Of a DNA stretch of 64,000 nt, positions 25,606 through 33,333 are shown one piece after another. The notes below the pieces were generated by a model, which was given only the letters and a program-made list of their open reading frames with translations, did not search any database and had not been told where the DNA came from. Location of the stretch: contig SUXS01000013.1 of NCBI GenBank assembly GCA_015060865.1, positions 1-64,000 on the forward strand, read 5' to 3'. The position numbers and the translations under genes are program-made. How positions within the stretch are numbered: the stretch's first letter is position 1; each line of letters begins with the position of its first letter. The DNA comes from Bacteroidales bacterium (GTDB lineage Bacteria > Bacteroidota > Bacteroidia > Bacteroidales > Bacteroidaceae).

Positions 25606-26598
25606 TTGAAAATTAAAAATTATAACATCTCGTTCTCGCTTCTGCTGTTGAGTGTGGCATTACTTGTTGCCTGTGGTGGCAAGAAGGCCCCGCAAGCAGC
25701 GCAGCCGCAGGCGGCGGTCATGGCGCCTACCTTCAATGCCGACAGTGCCTACCACTACACCGCGCAGCAGGTGGCTTTCGGGCCGCGTGTACCCAATAGC
25801 GAGGCCCATCGCCAGTGTGGCGAATGGCTGGCACAGACGCTCGAGCGCTTCGGGGCCAAGGTGACCTCACAGCATGTCACCCTGCGTGCTTATGACGGCA
25901 CCGCCCTCGCTGCCCGCAACATCATCGGCTCCTACAAGCCCGAGACTCGCAAACGCGTGCTCCTCTGTGCTCATTGGGACAGTCGACCATGGGCCGATGC
26001 CGACCCCGACCCCAAGAACCACCGTACACCCATCCTCGGAGCCAATGATGGCGCCAGCGGTGTGGGCGTGCTCCTTGAGATAGCTCGCCAACTGCAGGCC
26101 CAGCCCACCGATATCGGTGTCGACATCATCTTCTTTGATGCCGAGGACTATGGCGAGCATGCTTCCGACGATGAGCCCACCGATGGCATCGCCTGGTGCC
26201 TCGGTTCGCAGTACTGGGCGCGCGTGCCTCATGTCGATGGGTATATGGCCCGCTTCGGCATCCTGCTCGATATGGTGGGCGGCAAGGATGCCCGCTTCCA
26301 TCGCGAAGGCCTGTCCGACTACTTCGCCCGCGACATCGTCGACAAGGTATGGGCCGCCGCCCATGCCAGCGGCAATGGCAGCTACTTCCCCTATGCCGAG
26401 GGCGGACAAATCACCGACGACCACCTCCCCATCAACCAGCTTGCCCGTATCCCCTGTATCGACATCATTGGGCACTATCCCGAGACGGGCTTTGCTCCCA
26501 CTTGGCACACGATGGACGACACGATGGAAAACATCGACCCCGCTGTGCTCCGTGCCGTAGGGCAAACCGTGATGCAGGTAATTTATAATGAACGATAA
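25606..26598 (+). CDS. Zinc-dependent glutaminyl cyclase (M28-like) lipoprotein
   Basis: Type II (animal-like) glutaminyl-peptide cyclotransferase, which in Bacteroidetes forms N-terminal pyroglutamate on exported proteins. The 330 residues have a lipoprotein signal with lipobox L-V-A-C at about 20-23. The M28-like fold follows, with CAHWDSRPWAD, the zinc ligand motifs GANDGASG and FFDAEDYGE, QITDDHLP and the late histidine in TWHTMDDT. Retention of these supports activity. The start is odd: no ATG is available and the only usable start is TTG at 25606, inside the AT-rich micro-repeat after cysS. The repeat therefore encodes the first residues (KIKNY) of the signal peptide. Confidence 0.88.
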   Translation: MKIKNYNISFSLLLLSVALLVACGGKKAPQAAQPQAAVMAPTFNADSAYHYTAQQVAFGPRVPNSEAHRQCGEWLAQTLERFGAKVTSQHVTLRAYDGTALAARNIIGSYKPETRKRVLLCAHWDSRPWADADPDPKNHRTPILGANDGASGVGVLLEIARQLQAQPTDIGVDIIFFDAEDYGEHASDDEPTDGIAWCLGSQYWARVPHVDGYMARFGILLDMVGGKDARFHREGLSDYFARDIVDKVWAAAHASGNGSYFPYAEGGQITDDHLPINQLARIPCIDIIGHYPETGFAPTWHTMDDTMENIDPAVLRAVGQTVMQVIYNER

Positions 26599-26609
26599 GA
26601 AAACCAAAG

Positions 26610-26739
26610 AAACCACAGATTACGCAGATTACACAGATTTAAGGAAGTGATGACGTACCATAGACTGAGCAGATTTCACAGACTTTAAGGAACGTAATAC
26701 ACAGTAATCAATCAGAGGAATCCGTGTAATCTGTGGTTT
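26610..26739. repeat. Inverted repeat with AAACCACAGATTAC arms
   Basis: The 14-base arms at 26610-26623 and 26726-26739 are exact inverted copies. The spacer also contains degenerate direct repeats of CAGATT-ACACAG type. Such CCACAGATTACACAGATT sequences are widespread intergenic repeats in bacteria. It occupies nearly all of the spacer before sufE. Confidence 0.7.
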
Positions 26740-26753
26740 AACAGAAAAAGGAA

Positions 26754-27179
26754 ATGACCATCAACGAAATACAAGACCAGATTATTGAGGAGTTCAGCGA
26801 ATTGGACGACTGGATGGACAAGTACCAACTCCTCATCGACCTTGGCAGTGAGCAGGAGCCCCTGCCCGAGGAGTACAAGACCGACAGCAACCTCATCGAG
26901 GGATGCCAGAGCCGCGTATGGCTGCAGGCCGACGAGGTGGACGGTCGCCTCGTGTTTCAGGCCGAGAGCGATGCCCTCATCGTGAAGGGTATCGTGAGCC
27001 TCTTGGTCAAGGTGCTCTCTGGCCATACCGCCGAAGAGATTGTGGATGCAGACCTCTACTTCATAGAGGAGATTGGCCTCAAAGAGCACCTCTCCCCTAC
27101 CCGCAGCAATGGACTCGTCGCCATGGTGAAGCAGATGCGCCTCTATGCCCTTGCCTACAAGGCTAAACATGCAAGATAA
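26754..27179 (+). CDS. sufE: Cysteine desulfuration protein SufE
   Basis: Accepts persulfide sulfur from a SufS-type cysteine desulfurase and passes it to the SufBCD scaffold for Fe-S cluster assembly. The 141-residue protein shows the active-site motif I-E-G-C51-Q-S-R-V-W, the same cysteine position as in E. coli SufE. YQLLIDLG lies upstream and the helical C-terminus contains GLVAMVKQMR. Length is typical. No sufS is adjacent. The Fe-S demand in the window includes IspG. Confidence 0.95.
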   Translation: MTINEIQDQIIEEFSELDDWMDKYQLLIDLGSEQEPLPEEYKTDSNLIEGCQSRVWLQADEVDGRLVFQAESDALIVKGIVSLLVKVLSGHTAEEIVDADLYFIEEIGLKEHLSPTRSNGLVAMVKQMRLYALAYKAKHAR

Positions 27180-27208
27180 ACTTACGTATTCTGCTTGCTG
27201 TACTCTAT

Positions 27209-27318
27209 TTTCGTTCGGTTTGCACTAATTTTAGTCTACTCTGTAGACAGAAGATAGGCTGCACCTCAGAAATTCCCAAATAAAATTTGGTATTTCGTTC
27301 GGTTTGCACTATCTTTGC
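27209..27318 (+). promoter_or_regulatory. Repeat promoter/leader module upstream of rpsO
   Basis: Contains two promoter-like TTCGTTCGGTTTGCACTA segments 84 bases apart. The first ends in TAATTTTA (27226-27233). The second is a complete promoter: TTTG 27286-27289, 20 bases, TATCTTTG 27310-27317. Between them lie a hairpin GTCTAC-TCT-GTAGAC, the core TAGGCTGCACCTCAG and a dyad GAAAT..CCAAAT-AAA-ATTTGG..ATTTC. The architecture matches the cysS and metG modules, but the first stem has a wholly different sequence. Confidence 0.8.
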
Positions 27319-27357
27319 ACCCGCATTTGCAAAAAACATTTATAAATCGTTAAACGT

Positions 27358-27627
27358 ATGTACTTAAACCCAGAGAAAAAGCAAGAAATCTTTGGACAAT
27401 ACGGAAAGTCTAACACTGATACTGGCTCACCCGAAGCTCAGATTGCATTGTTTTCATACCGTATTTCCCATTTGACGGAGCACTTGAAAAAGAACCGTAA
27501 AGATTATAGTACAGCAAGAGCATTGACTAAGCTCGTAGGTAAGCGTCGCGCCCTCCTCGATTACTTGAAGGATCGCGACATCGCTCGCTATCGTGCTATC
27601 GTTAAGGCTCTCGGATTGCGTAAGTAA
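27358..27627 (+). CDS. rpsO: 30S ribosomal protein S15
   Basis: Primary 16S rRNA-binding protein of the small subunit platform. The 89-residue sequence has the family pattern: TGSPEAQIALFSYRI, LTEHLKKNRKDYSTARALTKLV and GKRRALLDYLKDRD. Length is exact for S15. The gene stands alone between its module promoter (about 40-base leader from 27317) and a strong terminator. In some bacteria S15 represses its own translation through leader structure; nothing here proves that. Confidence 0.98.
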   Translation: MYLNPEKKQEIFGQYGKSNTDTGSPEAQIALFSYRISHLTEHLKKNRKDYSTARALTKLVGKRRALLDYLKDRDIARYRAIVKALGLRK

Positions 27628-27644
27628 TCCTCGTACTATTACGA

Positions 27645-27680
27645 AACTAAAAAGAGCGGACCATGGTCCGCTCTTTTAGT
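27645..27680 (+). terminator. rpsO terminator
   Basis: ACTAAAAAGAGCGGACC and GGTCCGCTCTTTTAGT form a near-perfect palindrome 17 bases after the rpsO stop, with T-rich sequence on the 3' arm. It can work in both directions. Confidence 0.85.
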
Positions 27681-27687
27681 TTTAAAT

Positions 27688-27745
27688 GAGGCTGTGTCAA
27701 GATGAAATGACAAATGATAGCTGTTTTTCATTTTGACACAGCCTC
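27688..27745. repeat. 58-base inverted repeat with GAGGCTGTGTCAA ends
   Basis: The arms GAGGCTGTGTCAAgATGAAA and its complement at the other end pair over 20 positions with one mismatch. GAGGCTGTGTCAAAA-like ends resemble terminal repeats of insertion sequences, so this may be a miniature element. It lies between the rpsO terminator and the 3' end of the minus-strand hydrolase gene and could serve as that gene's terminator. Confidence 0.6.
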
Positions 27746-27765
27746 TCTCATCCGATGCTCCTCGA

Positions 27766-29550
27766 TTATCTTACACTCTTGGATAAGTCATTCAACCCAC
27801 TCATCCCTTCGCGGATAAGAGCCGGGAAATCTTCTGTGTGCTGGCTGTCGAAATTGAATCCGTTCATCAGTTCGTCCAGCTTGGCTTGTGCGGCAGCATT
27901 ACCCGCAGCCGCAAACTCCTCGCGCAGGATGCGCACCTTCTCATGAGCCTGTACACCCTCGATGAGCTTCTCGAAGCGCACCGAGCTGCATCCGTAGGGA
28001 TATACCATATAGGTGTCGCCGGCAGGCCATGAGCGGAAGCGGGTGTCGTGGAGCGGGTGCTTGGTCCAGCTGTTGTAGGCCCAGCGCAGGTAGCCATCGT
28101 AGCCCGAGTAGGCGGCATAGAAGCCATACCAAGCACCCTCGGCAGGTACGGAGAAGGTGAAGGTGTTGGGGCGATGGGTCGAGCAGCAGGTATAGACGGT
28201 GGTCTTCTTGCCCTCAGCCTTGCGACGCTCCATCACCTCACGGGGCAGCAGTTCGCCCTGTTCCAAGGCAATGCAGTAGTTGTAGAGTCCGGCTTCAATC
28301 TCGGGGTGGTAGTTACCAGCCAGCGATACCTTGAACTCGGGGTCGGCCTTGCGGATGACAGCCATAGCACGCTGCATGGCCTGCATGGGGCGCTCATCCA
28401 TGGCGATGGTGGTGATGGCGAACCATCCCTTTGCTCTCAGGTGCTTTGAGAAGGCCTTGAGCATGGCTACCCACATATCCTCGTAGGCGGCATCGCCGGG
28501 GGCGGCACGCAACACCTGCATGCGGTTGGTGGCTACGTCGTAGTAGGGGAAGCTGAGTGCCCAGGGTATCATGGAGAAGCAGTTGATCTGCTCCGTGATG
28601 CCGCAGCTCATCATGAACTCGATCCAGCGGTCAAACACGTCGAAGCCAAAGCTCCATGAGCCATCGAGGTTCTTCGTCCACGTCACCATAGAGTCGAAGT
28701 GGTCCTCGGTCTGGCCATTCCACGGCTTGTGCATGATGCTGGCAGTGATAACCTTCTGTCCGGCAGCAGCCAACATCTCCATGGAGGGGCGCATGGCCTC
28801 GAGGTGGGCATCGCTCCACAGCGGTGTATTGTAGTAGCGGGCCTCGGCGAAGGGGTTCTGCCACAGGTCGAGGTGGAAGGCCCAGTCCTTCGGTGCGGGC
28901 AGGGTGCGGTCGATAACCTTGATATTCAAAGGCAGCTTGGCTACATTGCGCTTGCCAGCCTTGATGGTGAGCTGTCCGCTATAGGTACCGGGAGCAGCAT
29001 CGGCAGGCACCTGGCAGCTGACCCATACCGAGCGGGTGCTCATGGCATCCATGGCGATAGCTTCTATATGCGGGTCAATCATGTCGGCTACCATGGCCGA
29101 GTCGTAAATGGTATGGTCGGGGCGATGACCGCAGCCTGCGCCACGTCCGTCGGGAGTGCTCCATGCATCGGTCTTCACGTAGCGTACGAAGGCCGCCTTC
29201 ACTGCCTCGGCAGGGAGGGTGTGGCGTCCGTTCTTGAAGGTGCTGAGCTGGAAACTCACGGGAGCCACACTATCGGTAGCCACTCCGCTGTAGATGAGGG
29301 CCTGTGTGCTCACACGCTCGCCACGCCAGGCGGTGAGTGTCTCTGAGCGTTTCAGTGTCTTGGTGTCGGGCATCGCGTGCCAGTCGTAGCGTACGTCGCT
29401 GGTGCCCCAAGCGGCACGGATATTCTTCACTCCCTTCCATTCCTCAGTAACAGATGCTTTATGGTCTGCTGTTTCGGTGAATGGAACCTGCGCCTGCGTA
29501 TTGCAGAAACAGAGTACCCCAAGGGCACATGCAAAAATCTTCTTCATCAT
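27766..29550 (-). CDS. GH123-like glycoside hydrolase (DUF4091), exported
   Basis: 594 residues with a signal peptide (MKKIFACALGVLCFCNTQAQ). An N-terminal beta-sandwich (about 40-225) is followed by a TIM-barrel-like domain of the GH123/DUF4091 group, whose characterised members are beta-N-acetylgalactosaminidases acting on glycosphingolipid or mucin-type glycans by substrate-assisted catalysis. The consecutive D385-E386 pair in TTIAMDERPMQ fits the catalytic Asp-Glu of that mechanism. C-terminal motifs YSGYDGYLRWAYNSW and FRSWPAGDTYMVYP are typical of DUF4091. It is a single gene, divergent from the YfhO gene. Exact substrate specificity is inferred from the family. Confidence 0.8.
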   Translation of the reverse strand: MMKKIFACALGVLCFCNTQAQVPFTETADHKASVTEEWKGVKNIRAAWGTSDVRYDWHAMPDTKTLKRSETLTAWRGERVSTQALIYSGVATDSVAPVSFQLSTFKNGRHTLPAEAVKAAFVRYVKTDAWSTPDGRGAGCGHRPDHTIYDSAMVADMIDPHIEAIAMDAMSTRSVWVSCQVPADAAPGTYSGQLTIKAGKRNVAKLPLNIKVIDRTLPAPKDWAFHLDLWQNPFAEARYYNTPLWSDAHLEAMRPSMEMLAAAGQKVITASIMHKPWNGQTEDHFDSMVTWTKNLDGSWSFGFDVFDRWIEFMMSCGITEQINCFSMIPWALSFPYYDVATNRMQVLRAAPGDAAYEDMWVAMLKAFSKHLRAKGWFAITTIAMDERPMQAMQRAMAVIRKADPEFKVSLAGNYHPEIEAGLYNYCIALEQGELLPREVMERRKAEGKKTTVYTCCSTHRPNTFTFSVPAEGAWYGFYAAYSGYDGYLRWAYNSWTKHPLHDTRFRSWPAGDTYMVYPYGCSSVRFEKLIEGVQAHEKVRILREEFAAAGNAAAQAKLDELMNGFNFDSQHTEDFPALIREGMSGLNDLSKSVR

Positions 29551-29686
29551 AACTTATCTGTTTTGTAAGCAAAGATAGTATCTCTTCACCAATTTTGAAA
29601 ATCTCTTGCCTATAAAGTAAATAAATGAAGATAATCTTCGCCTTACCATTTTTTTGCACTAATTTTGCGACTCTAATATTATAGGT

Positions 29687-32146
29687 ATGAAGAAAGAAAA
29701 TATTTGGCAAAAATATGGTGCCTACGTTGTGGCATTGGTGATTTTCGTGGCTATCGCCTGTATCTACTGTTCGCCAGCTCTGGAAGGCAAAGTTATCCAG
29801 TCTGGCGACAGCACAAGCGCAACCTCTGCTGTGCAAGAAGCCGTAAAATACACAAAGGACACGGGCGACCACTCCTTCTGGACGGGTTCGATGTTTAGCG
29901 GTATGCCCAACTACCAGATTGGCGGTGGACACTACGAAGCCAACGATTGGCTGAAACCCTTCCGTAAGATTATGCTCAAGGGCCACTGGAGCGCCCCTTG
30001 GGTATTTATCATCTTCTTCGTATGCTTCTACATCCTGATGCGGGCATTCAACATCAACAAATGGTTGAGCATCGTAGGTGCGCTGGCCACGGGATTCTCC
30101 TCCTACTTCTTCATCATCGTGCAGGCGGGACACAACTCGAAGACCTCGTCCATAGCACTTATCTCGGTAGTCGTAGCAGGCTTCTACCTCATCTTCCGTA
30201 AGAAATATGGATGGGGCGTGATACTGACCATGCTGTTTACCGCTATCGGCTTCGGCAATCATCCACAGATGTCCTACTACCTGTTCATGATGATTGGCCT
30301 CTTCTTCATTGCCGAGCTGTATACCCACATCAAGGAGAAGCGTTATAAGGACCTTGCCATTGGCAGTGTGCTTTTCTTTGGTTCGTTGCTTGTGGGCTTG
30401 GGCACTGGCAGCTCTACCATCTTTGTCAATCAGGAATATGCTGAGCAGACGATGCGCGGCGGGCACTCCGACCTTGCCAAGGCGAAGGATGCCGACAACA
30501 AGACCAAGGGCCTCGACCTCGACTATGCTACCCAATGGAGCTATGGCATTGACGAGTCGCTGTCGTTCCTCATACCGGGTGTGATGGGTGGTGCATCGAC
30601 CTACGATATAGGTACCGACTCGGAGCTGTACAAGTCATTGGTCAAGCATGGTGTACCCCGCAACTCAGCCGCCCAGTTCTGTGCCAATGTACCCCTCTAC
30701 TGGGGCGACCAGCCCTTCACGGCAGGCAACGTCTATATGGGTGCTATCGTATGCTTCCTCTTTGTGCTGGGTTTGCTCATCGTGAAAGGGCCCTACAAGT
30801 GGGCAATATTGGCCGCCACGCTCTTCTCTGTGGCTTTGGCTTGGGGACACAACTTCATGCCGCTCACGGAGTTCTTCTTCAACTACTTCCCCATGTACAA
30901 TAAGTTCCGCGCCGTTTCGTCCATACTCATCGTTGCTGAGGTTGCCATGCCGCTGCTTGGATTCCTGGCCATCAAGGAACTGATGGATGGCGCCCTCTCA
31001 AGCGAGAAAGCTATGCGCAGCATCTACATCGCTACGGGTGTCACTGCCGGAATCTGTCTTTTCATCGCCCTGTTTGGCAGTACACTGTTTGACTTTACCG
31101 CTCCCGTCGATGCCGGGTTTGCCTCAAGTCTCCCCGACTTCGCCTACCAAGGCATCCTAGCCGAGCGCGAAGCGCTGATGAAAGGAGATGCCTGGCGCTC
31201 GTTCCTCTTTATCATCTTGGCTGCAGCCACGCTCTGGGTGTTTGCCAAGGGATGGATCAAGTGGAGCTATATGGTAGCCATCTTGGGTGTGTTGGTGTTG
31301 GCCGATATGTGGCCCGTAAATCAGCGCTACCTCAACGACGATTCCTTCGTCCCCAAGAAAAACAACAGCGCTGCATTCCAGATGTATCCCTACGAGAAGC
31401 AAATCTTGCAGGATAAGGACCCGCACTTCCGTGTGCTGAACCTTACGACCAACACCTTCAATGATGCCCGCACATCATATTACTTGAAGTCCATCGGTGG
31501 CTACCATGCTGCCAAGTTGCGCCGCTATCAAGACCTGATAGACCAACATATCTCGAAGATGAACATGAACGTCATCGGCATGCTCAACGCCAAGTACTTC
31601 ATCGTACCTGACCAAAAGGGAGGGCAGCCCACCGTACAACGCAACCCCTATGCCATGGGCAATGCATGGTTCGTAGATACCCTGCAAGTAGTAGACACCC
31701 CCAATGAGGAGAGCGATGCCCTCAACCACATCAACCTGCATACTACCGCCGTGCTGGACAAGGAGTTTGCCCCCTATGTGGAGAACTTCACACCTGGGCA
31801 TGACTCTACGGCCACCGTACGCCTCACCAAGTACACTCCCCGCTATCTCGACTACGAGTACACTGCCAGCAAGCCCGGCACACTCGTATTCTCAGAGATC
31901 TACTATCCCTATGGATGGAAAGCCACCATTGACGGAGTGCCTGCCGACATCTATCGTGTGAACTACATGCTACGCGCCATCAATGTGCCTACGGGCAAAC
32001 ACACCATCCACATGGAGTTTGACCCGGATAGCGTGAAGAAGGGCGAAACCATCGCCATGGCGTGCATCATCATCATGTATGCTACCATCCTACTTATCAT
32101 AGGTCTCGGCGTGTACCGCATCCTGCGCAAGCGTAAAACGACATAA
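29687..32146 (+). CDS. YfhO-family multi-spanning membrane protein
   Basis: 819 residues. About a dozen membrane segments in the first 550 residues are followed by a soluble C-terminal domain and one last membrane helix (ACIIIMYATILLIIGLGVYRIL). The pattern matches YfhO/GT-C-like proteins. Early residues include GKVIQSGDST and FWTGSMFSGMPNYQ. The first external loop after helix 1 carries the acidic/aromatic residues expected of a lipid-linked sugar transferase. In Gram-positives YfhO is linked to glycosylation of lipoteichoic acids; its role in Bacteroidetes is unknown. A TAATTTTG box (29660-29667) provides the likely promoter. The acyltransferase follows after 18 bases. Confidence 0.8.
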   Translation: MKKENIWQKYGAYVVALVIFVAIACIYCSPALEGKVIQSGDSTSATSAVQEAVKYTKDTGDHSFWTGSMFSGMPNYQIGGGHYEANDWLKPFRKIMLKGHWSAPWVFIIFFVCFYILMRAFNINKWLSIVGALATGFSSYFFIIVQAGHNSKTSSIALISVVVAGFYLIFRKKYGWGVILTMLFTAIGFGNHPQMSYYLFMMIGLFFIAELYTHIKEKRYKDLAIGSVLFFGSLLVGLGTGSSTIFVNQEYAEQTMRGGHSDLAKAKDADNKTKGLDLDYATQWSYGIDESLSFLIPGVMGGASTYDIGTDSELYKSLVKHGVPRNSAAQFCANVPLYWGDQPFTAGNVYMGAIVCFLFVLGLLIVKGPYKWAILAATLFSVALAWGHNFMPLTEFFFNYFPMYNKFRAVSSILIVAEVAMPLLGFLAIKELMDGALSSEKAMRSIYIATGVTAGICLFIALFGSTLFDFTAPVDAGFASSLPDFAYQGILAEREALMKGDAWRSFLFIILAAATLWVFAKGWIKWSYMVAILGVLVLADMWPVNQRYLNDDSFVPKKNNSAAFQMYPYEKQILQDKDPHFRVLNLTTNTFNDARTSYYLKSIGGYHAAKLRRYQDLIDQHISKMNMNVIGMLNAKYFIVPDQKGGQPTVQRNPYAMGNAWFVDTLQVVDTPNEESDALNHINLHTTAVLDKEFAPYVENFTPGHDSTATVRLTKYTPRYLDYEYTASKPGTLVFSEIYYPYGWKATIDGVPADIYRVNYMLRAINVPTGKHTIHMEFDPDSVKKGETIAMACIIIMYATILLIIGLGVYRILRKRKTT

Positions 32147-32164
32147 CTGGCATAAACTTCGACT

Positions 32165-33157
32165 ATGAAGAAACAGCGCATCGTCACGCTTGACCTCATC
32201 CGCTTAGTTGCCATCGTGCTTGTCATCATGCAACATGCGTGGACGGGACTACAGCTCGATGAGCCCTCGGCAGGTACTGGACGATTCTTCTACCATGCCT
32301 TGGTGGTGATTGGTGTGCCACTGTTCTTCATGCTCTCAGGAGCCCTGCTATTAGGTGCTCCCACACAGCCAGTACCCGATTTTCTCCGCAAACGGTTCAA
32401 GCGCTTACTCCTCCCCTTCCTTCTGTGGGGAACAGTCATATATGCCCTGTCGGTCGTCATGCATAAATATCCCGACATCTCTACATTCACGGCAGCGGTG
32501 CGCAATTATATCCCCTACATGCTTTCCGACAAGGTGAATGCCTCCTACTGGTATATCTTCGTACTGATAGGACTCTATCTGTTGACACCTTTCATGCAGC
32601 GGGCCTTGGCTGCTCCTCAGGGGAAGCAGCTTACGCAATACGGGCTATTGCTCTGGTTGGCCTGGTTATTGCTGCGAGCCTACTACCCACAGTTTGGTCC
32701 CATGCGCTACTACAGCGCTTCAGCCTTTATGTATATGGGATTTTTCCTGTGTGGCCACTATTGCGTAAAGTACCTGCCGAAAGGTCGTGCCAACAAATGG
32801 ATCGGGATTCTCGGATTCGTTGTGGCCTATGCACTCAATGTATGGGGGCTTTCAGCAGGATTCAGTACCTCACTCGCCCACACGCTAGCTGCCATCAGCC
32901 TATTCATTCTATTACAGTCATGCTCGGTGCCACGCAAAGCTGAAGGTTTCGTCGTCTCTTCCGGACGCTACACCTATACCATCTATTTTGTACACGTATT
33001 GGTAGTAGCAGCGCTTTGCACACTCGACCTATGGGGTTGGTGTCCTCTATGGCTACGCCCGATAGCCATCACCCTACTCTCCTTTGCTATCAGCTATCTT
33101 GTAGCCTATATCTTTGATCGCATCCGATTCGTACCGAACGCTTGGGTGGGTATTTGA
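32165..33157 (+). CDS. Acyltransferase 3 family membrane protein
   Basis: A 330-residue integral membrane protein with about ten hydrophobic segments. The N-terminal signature TLDLIRLVAIVLVIMQHAW has the conserved R and H of acyltransferase 3 (OatA/WecH/NodX-type) enzymes, which move acetyl or succinyl groups across the membrane to surface polysaccharides. FFMLSGALLL and RKRFKRLLLPFLLW are further family marks. No SGNH domain is attached. Cotranscription with the YfhO gene suggests both modify an envelope glycan or lipid. Confidence 0.88.
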   Translation: MKKQRIVTLDLIRLVAIVLVIMQHAWTGLQLDEPSAGTGRFFYHALVVIGVPLFFMLSGALLLGAPTQPVPDFLRKRFKRLLLPFLLWGTVIYALSVVMHKYPDISTFTAAVRNYIPYMLSDKVNASYWYIFVLIGLYLLTPFMQRALAAPQGKQLTQYGLLLWLAWLLLRAYYPQFGPMRYYSASAFMYMGFFLCGHYCVKYLPKGRANKWIGILGFVVAYALNVWGLSAGFSTSLAHTLAAISLFILLQSCSVPRKAEGFVVSSGRYTYTIYFVHVLVVAALCTLDLWGWCPLWLRPIAITLLSFAISYLVAYIFDRIRFVPNAWVGI

Positions 33158-33205
33158 TGGTTGGTAAGTGCCTTTTCTTATTGGTGGAAGAATACGTGTA
33201 AATTA

Positions 33206-33308
33206 GCTTGCACTATCTTTAGTGCCGGCTTTTCAAGCCCAGAAATTAGGCGGCGCCTCGGAAAAATACAAGTAAACTTGCTTTTTCGCTCGGCTTGCAC
33301 TAATTTTG
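33206..33308 (+). promoter_or_regulatory. Repeat promoter/leader module upstream of metG
   Basis: Begins with TTGCACTATCTTTA (-7-like at 33214-33221). It continues with a hairpin GGCTT-TTC-AAGCC, the core TTAGGCGGCGCCTCGG and a dyad GAAAAA..CAAG-TAAA-CTTG..TTTTTC, and ends in a promoter with CTTG at 33277-33280, 20 bases, TAATTTTG at 33301-33308. Order and spacing match the cysS and rpsO modules, while paired stems differ in sequence. Confidence 0.75.
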
Positions 33309-33333
33309 CAACAATTAAGTAAATAGCAGTATT

